Positions 10,661 to 21,478 of a DNA stretch of 64,000 nt are shown here, in pieces. The translations under genes were made by a program, and so were the position numbers. The first letter of the stretch is position 1; every line of letters starts with the position of its first letter. The stretch comes from Phymatolithon calcareum (lineage: Eukaryota; Rhodophyta; Florideophyceae; Hapalidiales): contig OZ345376.1 in the NCBI GenBank assembly GCA_977006965.1, forward strand, positions 1,364,001 to 1,428,000, written 5' to 3'. The notes under the pieces were generated by a model, which saw only the letters and a program-made list of their open reading frames with translations, was not told the origin of the DNA and did not search any database.

Positions 10661-10669
10661 CGGGGCTGA

Positions 10670-11428
10670 AGTTCCACCTATCGTTTTCGCAGACGGTGTT
10701 CTTCTTTCTGCGAAATCCCCGCTGCATTGCAAGGCCTATTGGATATAGCTACGCAATTGGCACAAGAGCGAGAGATGACGCGGAACACAAAACAGGGGAA
10801 AAGCGAAGTATTCGAATCAGAGGAAACTTTGGGCCAGACATTCAAGCTAGCAAACAAGGTTCTGGCACACGTTCGGGAGGTCACGTACTTTGAAGTATCA
10901 CCAGGCCCCGGAGGAGTGAAAGATACGCATATGATGCAACGACCAAAGAAAGCGCGGATGGCCGTGTACGAGTTCCGTACGCTGGGAGTGTTCAAGAAAG
11001 GGCTAAGTATACAGGAAAGTATTCAGATATACAAGGCACTAGTACAGCCACGCTGGGAGAACGCAAAGCACTTAACGACATGGACAGCAGACGTACAAAA
11101 TGCCGTTAAGGAAGCAGAAGTAACATTCTTCAATCATGTGTTCGGGCCATTGGCCCGCGGAAGGACGGATAGGCTCCGTCTCCTGTGTCGGATCCAAACT
11201 GACCCACATCGACGAGAAATCTTGGCCTTCAAAGTGCTGAGAAGGACCAAGGCGAAAGAACGAATGTATTCAAATGAAGCGCCTGAAAGCAGAAACAACC
11301 ATGAATGGCAGTACACAAGGAATGATATCGGCGCGGTGGAGGCCAGAGAGCCGTCTGGTGAAGCTGTAAATCATATCCAAACAAACCCTTCGATCCTAAT
11401 TTTTGGCAATGGAAGGAGACTGCCTTGA
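10670..11428 (+). pseudogene. Non-LTR retrotransposon reverse transcriptase fragment
   Basis: The piece starts in RT motif C as IVFADGVLLSAKSPL (normally FADD), shifts frame near 10726, then continues as LLDIATQLAQEREMTRNTKQ to a stop at 11428. The region IQIYKALVQPRWENAKHL and FFNHVFGPLARGRTDRLR aligns with the LINE at 26697-27941 (ILYKALVRPMTEYLLP, FSRMFGTW). Everything upstream of motif C is missing. The catalytic second Asp is Gly, so the fragment is dead. An A-rich stretch at 11537-11555 may be the original tail. Confidence 0.7.
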
Positions 11429-12046
11429 ATCGAAGCGAGTGAAGCAATTGTGAGTTGGGAACATAATTGTTATACAGAGAAGTTACTGAGACCCAAGCTG
11501 CTCTGTTGTCGGTAAATCTGGCGTTGGGGGCTTGTAAAATAAAAATAAAAAATTTCCCCCTTGAATCGAAGTGGTAAAGGAAGATTCCATTCGACAAGAC
11601 AAGCGTAAATCCTCAAGTTCCGCAAGGTGAAATACAGGAAACTCGCGCTGCAGTATGCCTGTGGCAGATTTCCACAGGTTTCAACAACAAGTATGGCTGA
11701 AAAATTCGGCGCCAGAGCTAGAGAGCATATTGACAGCACTCTAGCAGGTGCGACCTCGAGAGAGAAAAAAGACTGGAAGCAGAAAAGGCGCTAGACGAAC
11801 TTTAGTATTTTTTACGGGTTTTCTAATGGAAGATAAATTTTTGTTCCCTGGAACTCATAGAACGCATGGAGAACGAAGAAGGCCTGTATTGATTCACGGA
11901 AGTCAGGCAAAAAGCGGTCGAGCCCAAGAAACCAACAACCCCGTAGAGAACTGAGATAGGATTACCTTGAATCCTAAATTTTCAAGTCCGCCATTCTGGT
12001 GGGCGTTTCGTGAGCTGCACAAAGGTAGGTAGGATCAGAGGAAGCC

Positions 12047-12090
12047 TTGCCCATATCTTCGGAAGTCTGTGGGGCTTTTAAATAACCTTG
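12047..12090 (-). repeat. Dispersed repeat, inverted copy
   Basis: On the minus strand it reads TTTAAAAGCCCCACAGACTT CCGAAG, matching plus-strand copies at about 28000-28050, 28640-28680 and 28905-28950. Family unknown. Confidence 0.5.
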
Positions 12091-12283
12091 AACTATAAAA
12101 AAAACCTGTCTCTCGTGTGTCTTTGTGCTATATCGCTGTCTTTCGCGTACGTTGTAGTATATAAGGAAGTTAGTTCCTTCCGCTGAGTAAAGGAGGGTGG
12201 ATTTAGGCTCGAATGCTAGGATCGTCGGACGCTTAACTTGGCCTGCATGTTCCTTCGACCACGCGGAGTCGGAGTTCTTCCCA

Positions 12284-12559
12284 CCCTTCTTGTTCGCAAC
12301 CTTCGCAGTGCAAGCCAGCGCGGAGACAATCGCGTTCACGTTTCCCTTTCCCTTTCTCGTGCGCTTGTCTCAAAGTCGACTACCAAGCCAAGTTCGCCGC
12401 CGGAAGATGACGTCGTCCCAGCCCTTCTTGATCGCAACCGTTTGCTGCGCAAGCCAGTTCGGTGACAATCGCGCTCAACTTCCCTTTTTCCCTTTTCGTG
12501 CGCCTGTCTCAAGGTCGACGGCCAAGCCAAGGTCGCCGCCAGAGGACGACGCCGAAGTC
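12284..12559. repeat. Tandem duplication, two 138-bp units
   Basis: 12284-12421 and 12422-12559 both run from CCCTTCTTG through CGCAACC, AAGCCAG, GACAATCGCG, CTTTCTCGTGCG-like sequence and GCCAAGCCAAG to GACGACG. They are about 80 percent identical. Frames on both strands are open across it, which is a by-product of the repeat; I do not call a gene. Confidence 0.7.
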
Positions 12560-12782
12560 TACACGCTTACTATATCTGTTGTGTGATATCTATGAGAGTT
12601 TTGTTGGCTTGCCTTTCTTTCTTCCTCTTTCTCTCAAGTCTCTCCATCTCTTTTCTTCTATCTCCTATCTTGGGCTTTTCTCTCCCATGTGGCGTCGGGT
12701 TCTTTTGAGCCTGGCGCTACAGGCTATTTCGTCGAAAGGTCCAACCGGACCTTCCCAAATACAAGAGAGGCAATAATGAGAG

Positions 12783-13399
12783 TTGAAAGATGCTGTGCTC
12801 CATGAGCAAGGCATGATTTCTGAATTCAAAGAGAAGCTAAACCAAGCGAAGGAGCGAATAGATAAGAAGAAAACCTGTCAGCTTAGGTCTGATCATTGTC
12901 ATGCTGATATGCAACTCAAGAATCATCCTCTGTCCGGAGGACGAAGCTTTGAAGAGTGCTTCTCAGTCGAAGAGATGGGAGAGAGGGCTCGAAACATACT
13001 TGAACAAGAACATTTTCTTTCTACGATCATCAACTCGGCGCCTCCACATCCCCTATCAGAATCTCAACGAATTCCTGAAAGAATATCTCGATCACGGTCA
13101 TGTGCGAGGTATTTAGCTACTGTTGCTGAAACCGGAGGAAGACAAATTAACCCGCCAGGTGCGCTTTCTCCAGAAATGCGAGAACACTTCCTGGTTTATG
13201 CCGAGTTTCCGGTGACGTATTTGCCAAGCGGGAAATCGACGTGCAGGCGAAAGAAACGGAGCTGGCGTCGACGTTTGACATTCTATTTGAGCGGATAGTG
13301 AACGTTGCCGAGCTCCCGGAGCTCCCTTTCTACTATCCGTTGTGGATCTCGAGAACAGACTTGAGTAACGTGATCACACGCCACTCTGTGCAGCACTCC
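12783..13399 (+). pseudogene. Degenerate coding region, possibly coiled-coil protein
   Basis: Coding-like peptides occur in order but in changing frames: ISEFKEKLNQAKERIDKKK (from 12783, no ATG), NLNEFLKEYLDHGHVRG (to 13116), LLLKPEEDKLTRQVRFLQK and finally KREIDVQAKETELASTFDIL with YYPLWISRTDLSNVITRHS to a stop near 13400. At least two frameshifts and one stop intervene. Related helical peptides at 13720-14030 (KLQIIEEAVEYFKTSDHQIW, RKYLNNELDRM) may be further pieces. Family not recognised. Confidence 0.4.
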
Positions 13400-13981
13400 T
13401 AAAATTGGATTCTTATTGTCGTTCCATGAACGAGACTATCTTTATCTTGTAGAGGTCTCGTTGCTTTTCTGTCCTGGTGTTCTGATCAACATCTCTTACA
13501 TTCAGGAAGAAAAATTTTACGGCATGAATTGGTTCTTGGTAGTAGCACATTGTCAAACGTTTGTATCGATGATCTGAAAGGCCACTTATCAACTTAAGTA
13601 TTTGTGTGTATGCTCACTATCTCCTCCTTTCGGAAAAAGTTAGAGGTGCCTAACAGCGAAGGACAATGTTAAACGATACAACTCCCTGCCTTAACCTTTA
13701 GAGCATATGTTTTGTTTCATTTTAAAAGCTCAGGAAAAGCTTCAGATAATAGAGGAAGCTGTAGAGTACTTTAAGACCTCAGATCACCAGATCTGGCTTG
13801 TCGAAGATCCTACAAATAGATAGCATTCCAGCGGGAAGGTGTCATCAAGACTCTGAACGTCTGCTCCTTGGAGAGACGGAAGTATCTCAATAATGAACTA
13901 GATCGTATGCATGTGGTTCTCCTCGCAAAAGAACAAAAAAGGAAGCTCAGTACAAGGATAAAGATATTGTTTAACTCTAAA

Positions 13982-14485
13982 TTAGAAAATCACAGACAAC
14001 AGATGCCCATTGTGGGAGCACTGGGGATAATGAATAACGGGGCGGCTTCTACAGGATTCTCTAAGCGAATGTCCCCTGGCTACTAAAGCGCCCTCGATTC
14101 GTATTTCCATACCTACAATCGCTTTTGTGAGTCTCTTGCATTTAAACTCAACTTCAGTGCTCATCTTTGACGAAGCTAGAGCACGTTGTAACGCAGCTAG
14201 TTCGATCACCGCGGTAACCCCGAAGTAGACATCCAATTCTGATTTTCTCCAAGGGGTTTCTGGGTGCATGGGAGCACTAGAGCCTTCCATTGCTATGGCA
14301 CACTGTTCTCTTTCAGAAAGCAGGTAATCGTGAATAAAGGTCACGTCTCTGAATTCCTCATCACTGGGGAGGGACGACCCCAATTTGGACTCTTCATTCC
14401 TTGAGAGCCTCCGGAAGCAGGGCTTGGACCTCATCCTTATTTTCCGCAAAGTGTTTGAGCTTGTTCGAAGCGAAAATTGTCGCAA
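13982..14485 (-). pseudogene. RAPLW-family member, copy B
   Basis: A 167-residue frame containing TPWRKSELDVYFGVTAVIEL, LQRALASSKMSTEVEFKCKR and IVGMEIRIEG. It is one of five copies here and the longest single open frame. The last 30 residues run into the conserved 3' flank, so the true C-terminus is probably earlier. The start is uncertain. No known domain; the repeated VIELVALQR helix suggests a small helical protein. Confidence 0.5.
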
Positions 14486-14866
14486 GAATAGTAAGTTTGT
14501 TGTCTTGGTTCGATATACACGTGGGCAACAAGGTTGCTAGCCTGGATAGCAAAGCACCAGGCATCCATTAGTAGAAGAGACCTAGCTTACACTTCCTGCG
14601 CGGGATCATCGTATGATAGCTTTATCTCGAGGCATACTTTAGCATAGTCGACGATGCCGACGCGAGGAGAAAGAGGGAGCATCAAGTTCAAACCATTTCC
14701 ATCGTCAACGTAAAGTCCTTTTCATTCATCCCACCATCTCGGTGAAGAACCAACGTTCGCCACAAGCGGGAGGCGAGACCCCGCACCCTACGTCGCGAGT
14801 AGGGGGAGCGAGCGATCCGACGATCGGTTGGCATCTCCGCGAAACGTAAAAGTGCTCCGACGAGCA

Positions 14867-15790
14867 TTACGTTTGGCACTTGCAGATTACCGGCCCAAGT
14901 TCTGTCCCCGTCCACGACCGGAGCGCGTTCCCGTTCCTCTCCGTGTACCAAAAGTGAATCGTATCGATACACGGTTCAGTCAAGTTCATTAACTCGCGAA
15001 CGTCGTAATTAGCGGTCCGCGGCTTACCATCTTGAAGACCAGCGACAAAAATGTCGTACGCCACAGCATCAACAACGGCTCCAGCGAGCTGGGCGATGAT
15101 AGTCCAAAGCGCATATCCGACCTACTACACACAATCGCAAAAGATGAATATTTCAAGACCAAGTTAGCAAGACCGTTCCCGAAGCAGAGCAAAAAGCAGC
15201 GGTGATAAGCATACTTGCCAAAAACTGTAAAAGTTATTGATCTCCACCAATCCGATAGTGACCGCAGGGTTGAAGCTACCACCAAAAATTTCTGGAAAGC
15301 AAACATATCCATTTAGCACAATCACCCCGATCTCAAGCCCATACGAAGTTTTGTTCCCAGCTCCGGATGAAGTTGTAACAGCAAGAACAGCAAAGCACAG
15401 AAATGCGACAAACACCATATCGACAGCAAACGCTTAAATGAGAGCATAATCCATGTCCACAACGGGGACAGTACGACGTCCACCGATTATGGCGCCGACA
15501 AGAGCGCCGAGTATTCCGCCTCCAATCTGCGCAATCCAGTACATGAGGACATCTCTCCAAGCAATTTTTCCGAAAACGAAGACGGAAAGTATCACTGCAG
15601 GGCTGACGTGCGCGCCAGAGATGGGCGCACAGGCGTACACGATGACAACGACAGCGAGAACAATTGCCAGAGGGGTGAGCATGGAGACAGGGACGAGGGA
15701 CAGCTGAACGGTCAGTACCAACATGAAAGTACCGACGAATTCAGACATGGCCGTGCCGAAGCTTTTACGGAATTCGTCCGGCGTCATCAT
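14867..15790 (-). pseudogene. Aquaporin-like channel (MIP family) with one in-frame stop and an intron
   Basis: Starts MMTPDEFRKSFGTAMSEFVG. The first half has a loop B motif SGAHVSPAV (NPA changed to SPA); the second half has FGGSFNPAVTIGL in the loop E position, where NPAR is usual, so the selectivity-filter Arg is Val. A TAA at 15434-15436 interrupts the frame between DYALI and AFAVDMVFVAFLCFAVL; family alignment expects a coding residue there. A 93-nt GT-AG intron (15214-15122) joins NNFYSFWQ to VGYALWTIIAQLAGAVVDA, restoring TM6. The tail ends at 14867. Length without the stop (about 275 residues) is normal for the family. It may be a pseudogene, a nonsense allele or a sequencing error. 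Confidence 0.8.
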
Positions 15791-16893
15791 GAGAGGGTTG
15801 CTATGTAGGTGCCGGAAATTTTCGAACGCTCGGATGGATGATTAAGAGTAGTGGTGCATCCTATCGGGACATTGAAAGTGCTGCAAAGCGAGGGCTGTCG
15901 TTGGATGCCACCTGAAAATGATCATGGATGCGGCGAGTGCGTTTCAGATGCGAAACTCTTCGACCAGACAGCATTCGGAGTGAGGAGTGACCCCTCATAA
16001 TACAACAGGGCGGTATAAAGGTCCGTGTTGCATCAACAGGGGGTATGCACTGAGAGAATTTAATCATACAGTCAGTCCTCGATAATTGGCACCTTTATTT
16101 TGGAATATCCTCGAGTTTCGGCATGAACATGCGCTCCATGAATATTGTATCTACATAAATTGAGCTAAAAATAAGGATTTTTTGTATTCTCAATTTACAG
16201 AATGCACTCTCCAGCAGACACGGAGCTTACCGTACATTTCGGTTATATTTTTGTTACGTTGTACTGTTCGCATCCTCGCATGAAAAATACTGTAAAAATT
16301 CGCATTACTGTACATTAAGCTTGCCCTCGGGCGCTATATGAACTGTCTACAGGTGCAGTTTGTGCCCCCGACACTGCGGCTAAACCCACAGTTCAGTCAA
16401 AAGGCTTCCAGCAGCTTCCCAGCGCCTTGAGGAGCAGACCCTCGCTCTATCAAGCGCTATACTGTATCCCGCCGCACTAGTCCCTTGAAAAACTGCCTAC
16501 TGTACACGTGTTAAGACGGACTTATGATTCAAAACTCGACTTCAGAATACAGGTATCCTGGATTCGAGAATACTGGACGTCTCCACATTTCCTAGGGTTA
16601 CGTGTGTTCCCCTGAGGTTACCGAACTATATAAAAGAACTAAAACCATAAACGTACGACTTGAAATCCCGAGATCATCTCATGATGCAGCACCTCGGGAT
16701 ACCCAGCAGTATGTCGTACGGCAGCCGCTACCGGTGGACCCGAAGCACACACGTGTGTAAACTTCTATGTATGATACTATGGACAAGGAATTGCTGAGGC
16801 GTGGAATACGCTTGCATACAGTACAGACCGCCGATCCCTTCCAAAATCGCCGTTCACACGCTGGGCGGTGATTCCAAGTGCACACAGAACTCT
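15791..16893. other. Upstream region of the aquaporin gene
   Basis: I see no gene or repeat. The GCGGTATAAAGG sequence at about 16010 could be a TATA element some 220 bp upstream of the aquaporin ATG, but on the plus strand, so it does not serve that gene. Confidence 0.3.
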
Positions 16894-16993
16894 CTGTTAT
16901 GATATCCTTCATAAGGCCCTAATTATCCCTTCATACATGTCCTTCCTGATCAGGGGGGCCAATCCCTTTGACCCAGTTGTCTACATTCTAACA
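16894..16993 (+). repeat. 100-bp direct repeat, copy 1
   Basis: CTGTTATGATATCCTTCATA through TCTACATTCTAACA, matched by 17308-17407 with only four differences. A 14-bp stub of the same start occurs at 17256-17269. The spacer between copies is 314 bp. The repeat has no ORF. Confidence 0.85.
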
Positions 16994-17307
16994 GGTTATG
17001 GTCCCAGTTTACGCTATCATATACTGCGCTTTCGAAAGTACAGTCACGAGTTCAATTCCCACCACGCCCACCTCGAAATAAATTTTCCGGAATTTCTAAC
17101 GCACCAAGCAGAATAACAGTACGAACACAAAACATCGAACACTCCCTTCTCGGTTCAAGGTCACCCAGTCAAGTAAGCCGTCATCCACACGCATCGAAAA
17201 CCGCACTACAAGATATACATGTACAAGCTTTCAGCTCCGTACGGTGCGAGGGGGGCTGTTATGATATCCTACACTCGTTCATTCGCACCGTACTCCGTTT
17301 CCAGCTC

Positions 17308-17407
17308 CTGTTATGATATCCTTCATAAGGCCCTAATTATCCCTTCACATATGTCCTTCCTGATCAGGGGGGCCAATCCCTTTGGCCCAGTTGTCTACAT
17401 TCTAACA
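17308..17407 (+). repeat. 100-bp direct repeat, copy 2
   Basis: Second copy of the repeat at 16894-16993, same orientation. The sequences that follow the two copies are unrelated, so only the 100-bp block was copied. Confidence 0.85.
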
Positions 17408-18045
17408 CTCTCAACGCAGCTTGCCAGCGCCATTTTGGAGGCCGTATGCAGTCTGAATTGCTGATTTAGCATACCTGGCTCCGGAATTGTTGGGTTTTGT
17501 CGTCCCCGCGCCAGCGGCGGGCGCCCTGTATCAAGCAGAAATAAGGTCACGAAAGCATCTGCCAACGCTTGGGGCAACTTTTCGATAGTCGCTGGATAAG
17601 AGATTTTTATGGTGTGTGTAGCACAATTCGGTGATCTACGAACCCTTTGTTCCCCTGGGAAACCAGCAGGAGGACAATTTTCCGCCTTGTAAATTACGCG
17701 GAAGTTTCATGTTTGCAGTACATTATGGCGACTACTATTATTGGACATTTTCGATTCACGCTTGGGTAATATTCGGTAAGCTTTTGGGAGATTTTATTGA
17801 TTAGTGGAGCGTGGGAATGAGCCAATTGGCGGATTGGAGAAATCTGCAATCCTCCGCACGCAAACGCTACCACCTACAGACCTGTAGCCCCTGGGGGCAG
17901 CTACAGTTGGATAACAATGCTTTCGCTTTCTGTACTTGGGACCAGTGTTCACCATCAGGTTTCCATTAATGGCTTTAAGGAGAACAGTGAATGAGAGACC
18001 GCTGAATGCTACTGTCCTCTATCTCGGCAGAACGGACAAATTGCA
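17408..18045. other. Mostly featureless stretch
   Basis: 17545-17585 matches 22107-22150 (both read ACGCTTGGGGCAACTTTTCG), a further relic of the dispersed family near copy D. Nothing else is recognised. Confidence 0.4.
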
Positions 18046-18330
18046 ATGCGCGATGATTGTGTGCATCCTTATTGCAATGCTCCAATAATGTATGTGTTGA
18101 GTCAAATTACCCTGCGTCATTTTTCCACATTGCATGTTACTGACTTTTGCCGATCACCCGCTTCCTGGCATATAATGCAACGTGAGAATATTCCATGTTT
18201 AGCGCAATATTCCTTCCCGTTGTCCGCGATATTTCGAACGTTCATCATCAACGGAAAAGTACCCAGCGCAGAGCACTCCAGTACTAACAGACAACTCAAG
18301 TGCAGTGGTCGGCAAATCTGCGGCTCGAAA

Positions 18331-18777
18331 ATGACATCCGCATCCAAGATGTTCAAAAAGGTCCAGCCACTCAAAAACCTTCAGCACGTGCGCATGCTGC
18401 AGATGCCCAGTCGTAAAATCGACCTCAAGCAGGACATCAAAGCGCGTCAGGAAATTGAGCGCATGGCAGACCAACTTCAGCACAAACATGTCCATCAGTC
18501 AAAAATGCTGATTGATATGACGCTGGCTGACAAGGGAAAAAATCTCGACATACAAGCAGCTACCGAAGTTTTTGATTGCAATGTTCTGACGTGGGACAGA
18601 GTGGTTTTCAAGCTGCAACATCGTGTGGTTTCAGGTATCCTTGGGGAAAAAGATTCTCATGCTCAGCTTATAGTTGAGCAACTAGCCAGGGAACAAGAGT
18701 TGTTCTGGCAGCTTATGGACACCAAGGTTTACTGTCAGGCTAATGATACACTCCATAGTGATCCAATTCCTGAATGA
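18331..18777 (+). CDS. Hypothetical protein, paralogue of 19915-20556
   Basis: A 148-residue ORF. I start at the ATG at 18331 (MTSASKMFKKVQ) because sequence before it is not shared with the paralogue, although the frame is open back to 18046. Lysine/arginine-rich N-terminus, then RKIDLKQDIKARQEIERM, a probable helix. The C-terminal block HRVVSGILGEKDSHAQLIVE continuing QLAREQE is shared with 19915-20556 (HRAVSDILTGEDAHAQLIVE). No known domain. The two genes lie in tandem 1.1 kb apart, suggesting duplication followed by divergence of the middle part. Confidence 0.6.
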   Translation: MTSASKMFKKVQPLKNLQHVRMLQMPSRKIDLKQDIKARQEIERMADQLQHKHVHQSKMLIDMTLADKGKNLDIQAATEVFDCNVLTWDRVVFKLQHRVVSGILGEKDSHAQLIVEQLAREQELFWQLMDTKVYCQANDTLHSDPIPE

Positions 18778-19027
18778 TTTGGCTGTCCAAGGCTAGACAA
18801 GAAACGTAGAAAATCAAATTCTCTTCTTGGAGCTAGCTACCATCTGTGATCTTCTTTCCAATTTCTGAGTTATAGTACTTGTAAAACGCGAAAGTGACAT
18901 TTTGCTATAACTTGTCTCCCCCGCAATAGCTACTCTAGAGAACGGCATGAATCAAGCAGGACGAATCTTAAGAACTCCGTACAAGCTGTGAAGTTTTCCT
19001 ATGACTAGGGCTTTTGAACACCTACAC

Positions 19028-19330
19028 GGGGGGATATGTGTTGATTTATTTTAAAAGCTCCCAAGGCCTCTCTTGAAGAGTAACAGGGCCGCTTTCGCAC
19101 GATTTTCTAAGCTCACGTAGTTTGACTATTCAGTATATCCTTGATTCGTATTTCTCTCCCAACAAGTGCTCCAGTGAGTCGCTTACATTCATATTCAATT
19201 TCAGGACTAATCTTGGATGAAGATAGAATGCGTTGGAGCGCGACCAGCTCAATCACGGCTCGGCACCCTTCCATAACCTTACTGTAGGAACACATATAGG
19301 GCTCCTTCAGGCGATGCCCTGTGCCGCAAC
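19028..19330 (-). pseudogene. RAPLW-family relic, copy C
   Basis: Reads AVIELVALQRILSSSKISPE, then ECKRLTGALVGREIRIKDIL, followed by the shared 3' flank closing ACATATCCCCCC. The N-terminal half is missing or scrambled next to the palindromes at 19361-19495. Confidence 0.55.
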
Positions 19331-19360
19331 ATGAAGTTGTGCAAAAGCGTCATTTCGGTA

Positions 19361-19432
19361 CTTAATCGATTTCAAAAGCTCGTTTATATATATATATATA
19401 TATATGTAAACGTGCTTTTGGAATCGATTAAG
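19361..19432. repeat. Imperfect palindrome with (AT)n loop
   Basis: 26-bp arms (left CTTAATCGATTTCAAAAGCT, two mismatches) flank about 20 bp of pure AT repeat. It directly precedes the perfect palindrome at 19438-19495. Confidence 0.9.
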
Positions 19433-19437
19433 CACCA

Positions 19438-19495
19438 GCATTTTTTGACCGCACCACTATCAGATATATCTGATAGTGGTGCGGTCAAAAAATGC
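19438..19495. repeat. Perfect 58-bp palindrome without spacer
   Basis: 29-bp arms match exactly: the left arm starts GCATTTTTTGACCGCACCAC and the centre is AGATATATCT. Able to form a cruciform in DNA or a 29-bp hairpin in RNA. Confidence 0.95.
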
Positions 19496-19914
19496 CAACG
19501 TTCCTCAGGTCGATTAACGGGACTATTGCTTGGCTTGCTTGTCGGTCATTTGCTATCGATATCGACTAGAATACGTTGCTTCGAATTAATGAGCTTTCGT
19601 GATATCGATTCGGGAAACATACACGTCATGCTCTGACGACGTGCCCTTTCCATCTTTCATTTTTGTAGCATCAATATGCCCTGTTTGTAGAAATTTATTT
19701 CGTGGCTGCGAGGCAAATAGAGTTCCAGGGCCATAGCGCTCGCATTAGCTGCTTTTTTCAAACTGGAAGGCTTACCAGCCGACAGGAAATATATGCATTA
19801 CATGTCCATTCCTAGGATTATCTTCAACCTCGGGCTCAGAACCTTATTACTAATTTCACTTAACGAGTGCATGGATGACGGCTATGAGCCCATATTTCCT
19901 CAGGGACCTGAGCA

Positions 19915-20556
19915 ATGAACTGGAAAATTTTCTGGAAGCCATTCAACGTCGTGTTGCGCAAAGCTACCGAGTCCGTCATGTCGCCAGCACCGAAGAAAAA
20001 TTTGGCAAAAGCTATGCCGCTAAAGAAGAATCAGAATGATGTTCTCCGTATACTAAAACGGACGCGCAAAATTGATTTAAAGAAAGACATCAGCAGTGCT
20101 CGGAAAGAAGCGAAAACAACAAAAAAGAAAATGCCCTTTTTTCAACCAGTGTTGCGGAACGATCGCGTTGATTTTGAAGAGGACTCCCAACGGGAATGGA
20201 ACGGAACGCAGTTGAACAATGACGATTCCCTAAGCAATGGGAACTGGAACACTGGTCAAGCTCAAGGTGAAAGAGATGGACCGCACGTGCTCCACGGGCA
20301 GTGTGTCTGGCATTCAAACAATGGACAGTTTAACTACCTGGACTCTCGGATAAGCGGTCCATTTCGGACCCTCCCATGGAGCAGACTCAACTTCACGCGG
20401 GATCATCGCGCCGTGTCGGACATTCTTACTGGGGAAGATGCTCATGCGCAGCTCATAGTCGAACAGCTTGTTCGTGAGCAACAGATGCAGTCATTGTTCA
20501 GTTTTGTTGCTAACAGCTTTAGAAAATCCATGCACAAAGATACGCTCGCTCAGTAA
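19915..20556 (+). CDS. Hypothetical protein, paralogue of 18331-18777
   Basis: A 213-residue ORF with ATG at 19915. Basic N-terminal third (SPAPKKNLAKAMPLKKNQND, RTRKIDLKKDISSARKEAK), suggesting nuclear or nucleic-acid contacts. The middle part is Asn/Gly/Trp-rich. The C-terminal block RDHRAVSDILTGEDAHAQLI and VEQLVREQQ matches the 18331-18777 gene. Family unknown. The shared parts are RKIDLK-x-DI and the C-terminal block, separated by unrelated middles of different length. Confidence 0.65.
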   Translation: MNWKIFWKPFNVVLRKATESVMSPAPKKNLAKAMPLKKNQNDVLRILKRTRKIDLKKDISSARKEAKTTKKKMPFFQPVLRNDRVDFEEDSQREWNGTQLNNDDSLSNGNWNTGQAQGERDGPHVLHGQCVWHSNNGQFNYLDSRISGPFRTLPWSRLNFTRDHRAVSDILTGEDAHAQLIVEQLVREQQMQSLFSFVANSFRKSMHKDTLAQ

Positions 20557-21124
20557 TCTTGCGCAACTGAAATATATCTTCCTTCGAGGAAAAGCTGTTA
20601 GGTTTGTTTTCAGCAGGCATCTAAATTCACCGGGAACTGAATGGGACTTCTATAGTATGAATGAGGCCTGCTTTGTCCCCAATCAGACTCGGAAGAAATT
20701 GCTCATAAAGCATCTTATCTGGCAGAGAAATTTTACCTACAGCGGATGGAAATGAGGGCAAGAAATATAGCTGGCTAGACTGGAGCCGTACTACATTCAA
20801 TCCTCCTTACATGGATCCTCGAAATCAGAATATCCTTATTGTCACGGATACGAATTGGATGAACGGCTAGAGGATCTGACTAAATTGAACGATTTTTACG
20901 GAGCGCAGAATATTCGATGTGAGAATACTTTCCGAGACCCAGGTCACGGTACATGATTGAAAATTGTTTATTTGTTTCATGCCGACGCAAAGCATAATAT
21001 GCTCTTCGCATGTACACTTGTGCAGTACACAGTACGGCGTAGGTAGCAGTACTAAACTGTCGTTATTCCATCTTCATATTTTTTATTGAAAAATCAGTAA
21101 ACTCCGCTATTCCATCTAAGATAG
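20557..21124. other. Intergenic stretch with weak coding-like sequence
   Basis: 20620-20755 reads GTEWDFYSMNEACFVPNQTR in the plus strand, coding-like but short and without a start. Nothing else is recognised. Confidence 0.25.
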
Positions 21125-21330
21125 ATGTGCCCTCCAGCGAGTCTGGGAACAGGAAGAAGAACGCCGTGCCAGGAAAATTACTTTTTCCAAGAATTTTCTA
21201 TCGCACCAAGCAGTGAAGATGAAAAAAAGCAGGCACAGAATTCTCTGCGGAAGATGGTTTATAGGTCACTTTCCAAGAAATTTTCGGAAGTTGATAGAAG
21301 AAATGGGTAGTCAAGAAGCATGGGCAGTTA
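21125..21330 (+). repeat. Dispersed repeat, uninterrupted copy
   Basis: Matches 7057-7091 plus 7898-7998, between which the foldback element 7092-7897 is inserted. Translation gives EDEKKQAQNSLRKMVYRSLS, perhaps an old coding piece. Confidence 0.6.
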
Positions 21331-21478
21331 GAAAAATCAGCCTAGGGGGAAATTGTACATTTTTATTTTAGAAGCCTTCAACGCCGGCGCACGCCGACAC
21401 CAGAGCAGCTTCGCATTGCGCTGTAACCCTTCCAGGGAAGACTACAGCATATCGCCTCCATCATCACGCCATCATATC

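Noticed and set aside
17040-17090. Possible tRNA (GAGTTCAATTCCC resembles a B box)
   Set aside because: The T-arm does not pair and no acceptor or anticodon arm can be formed.
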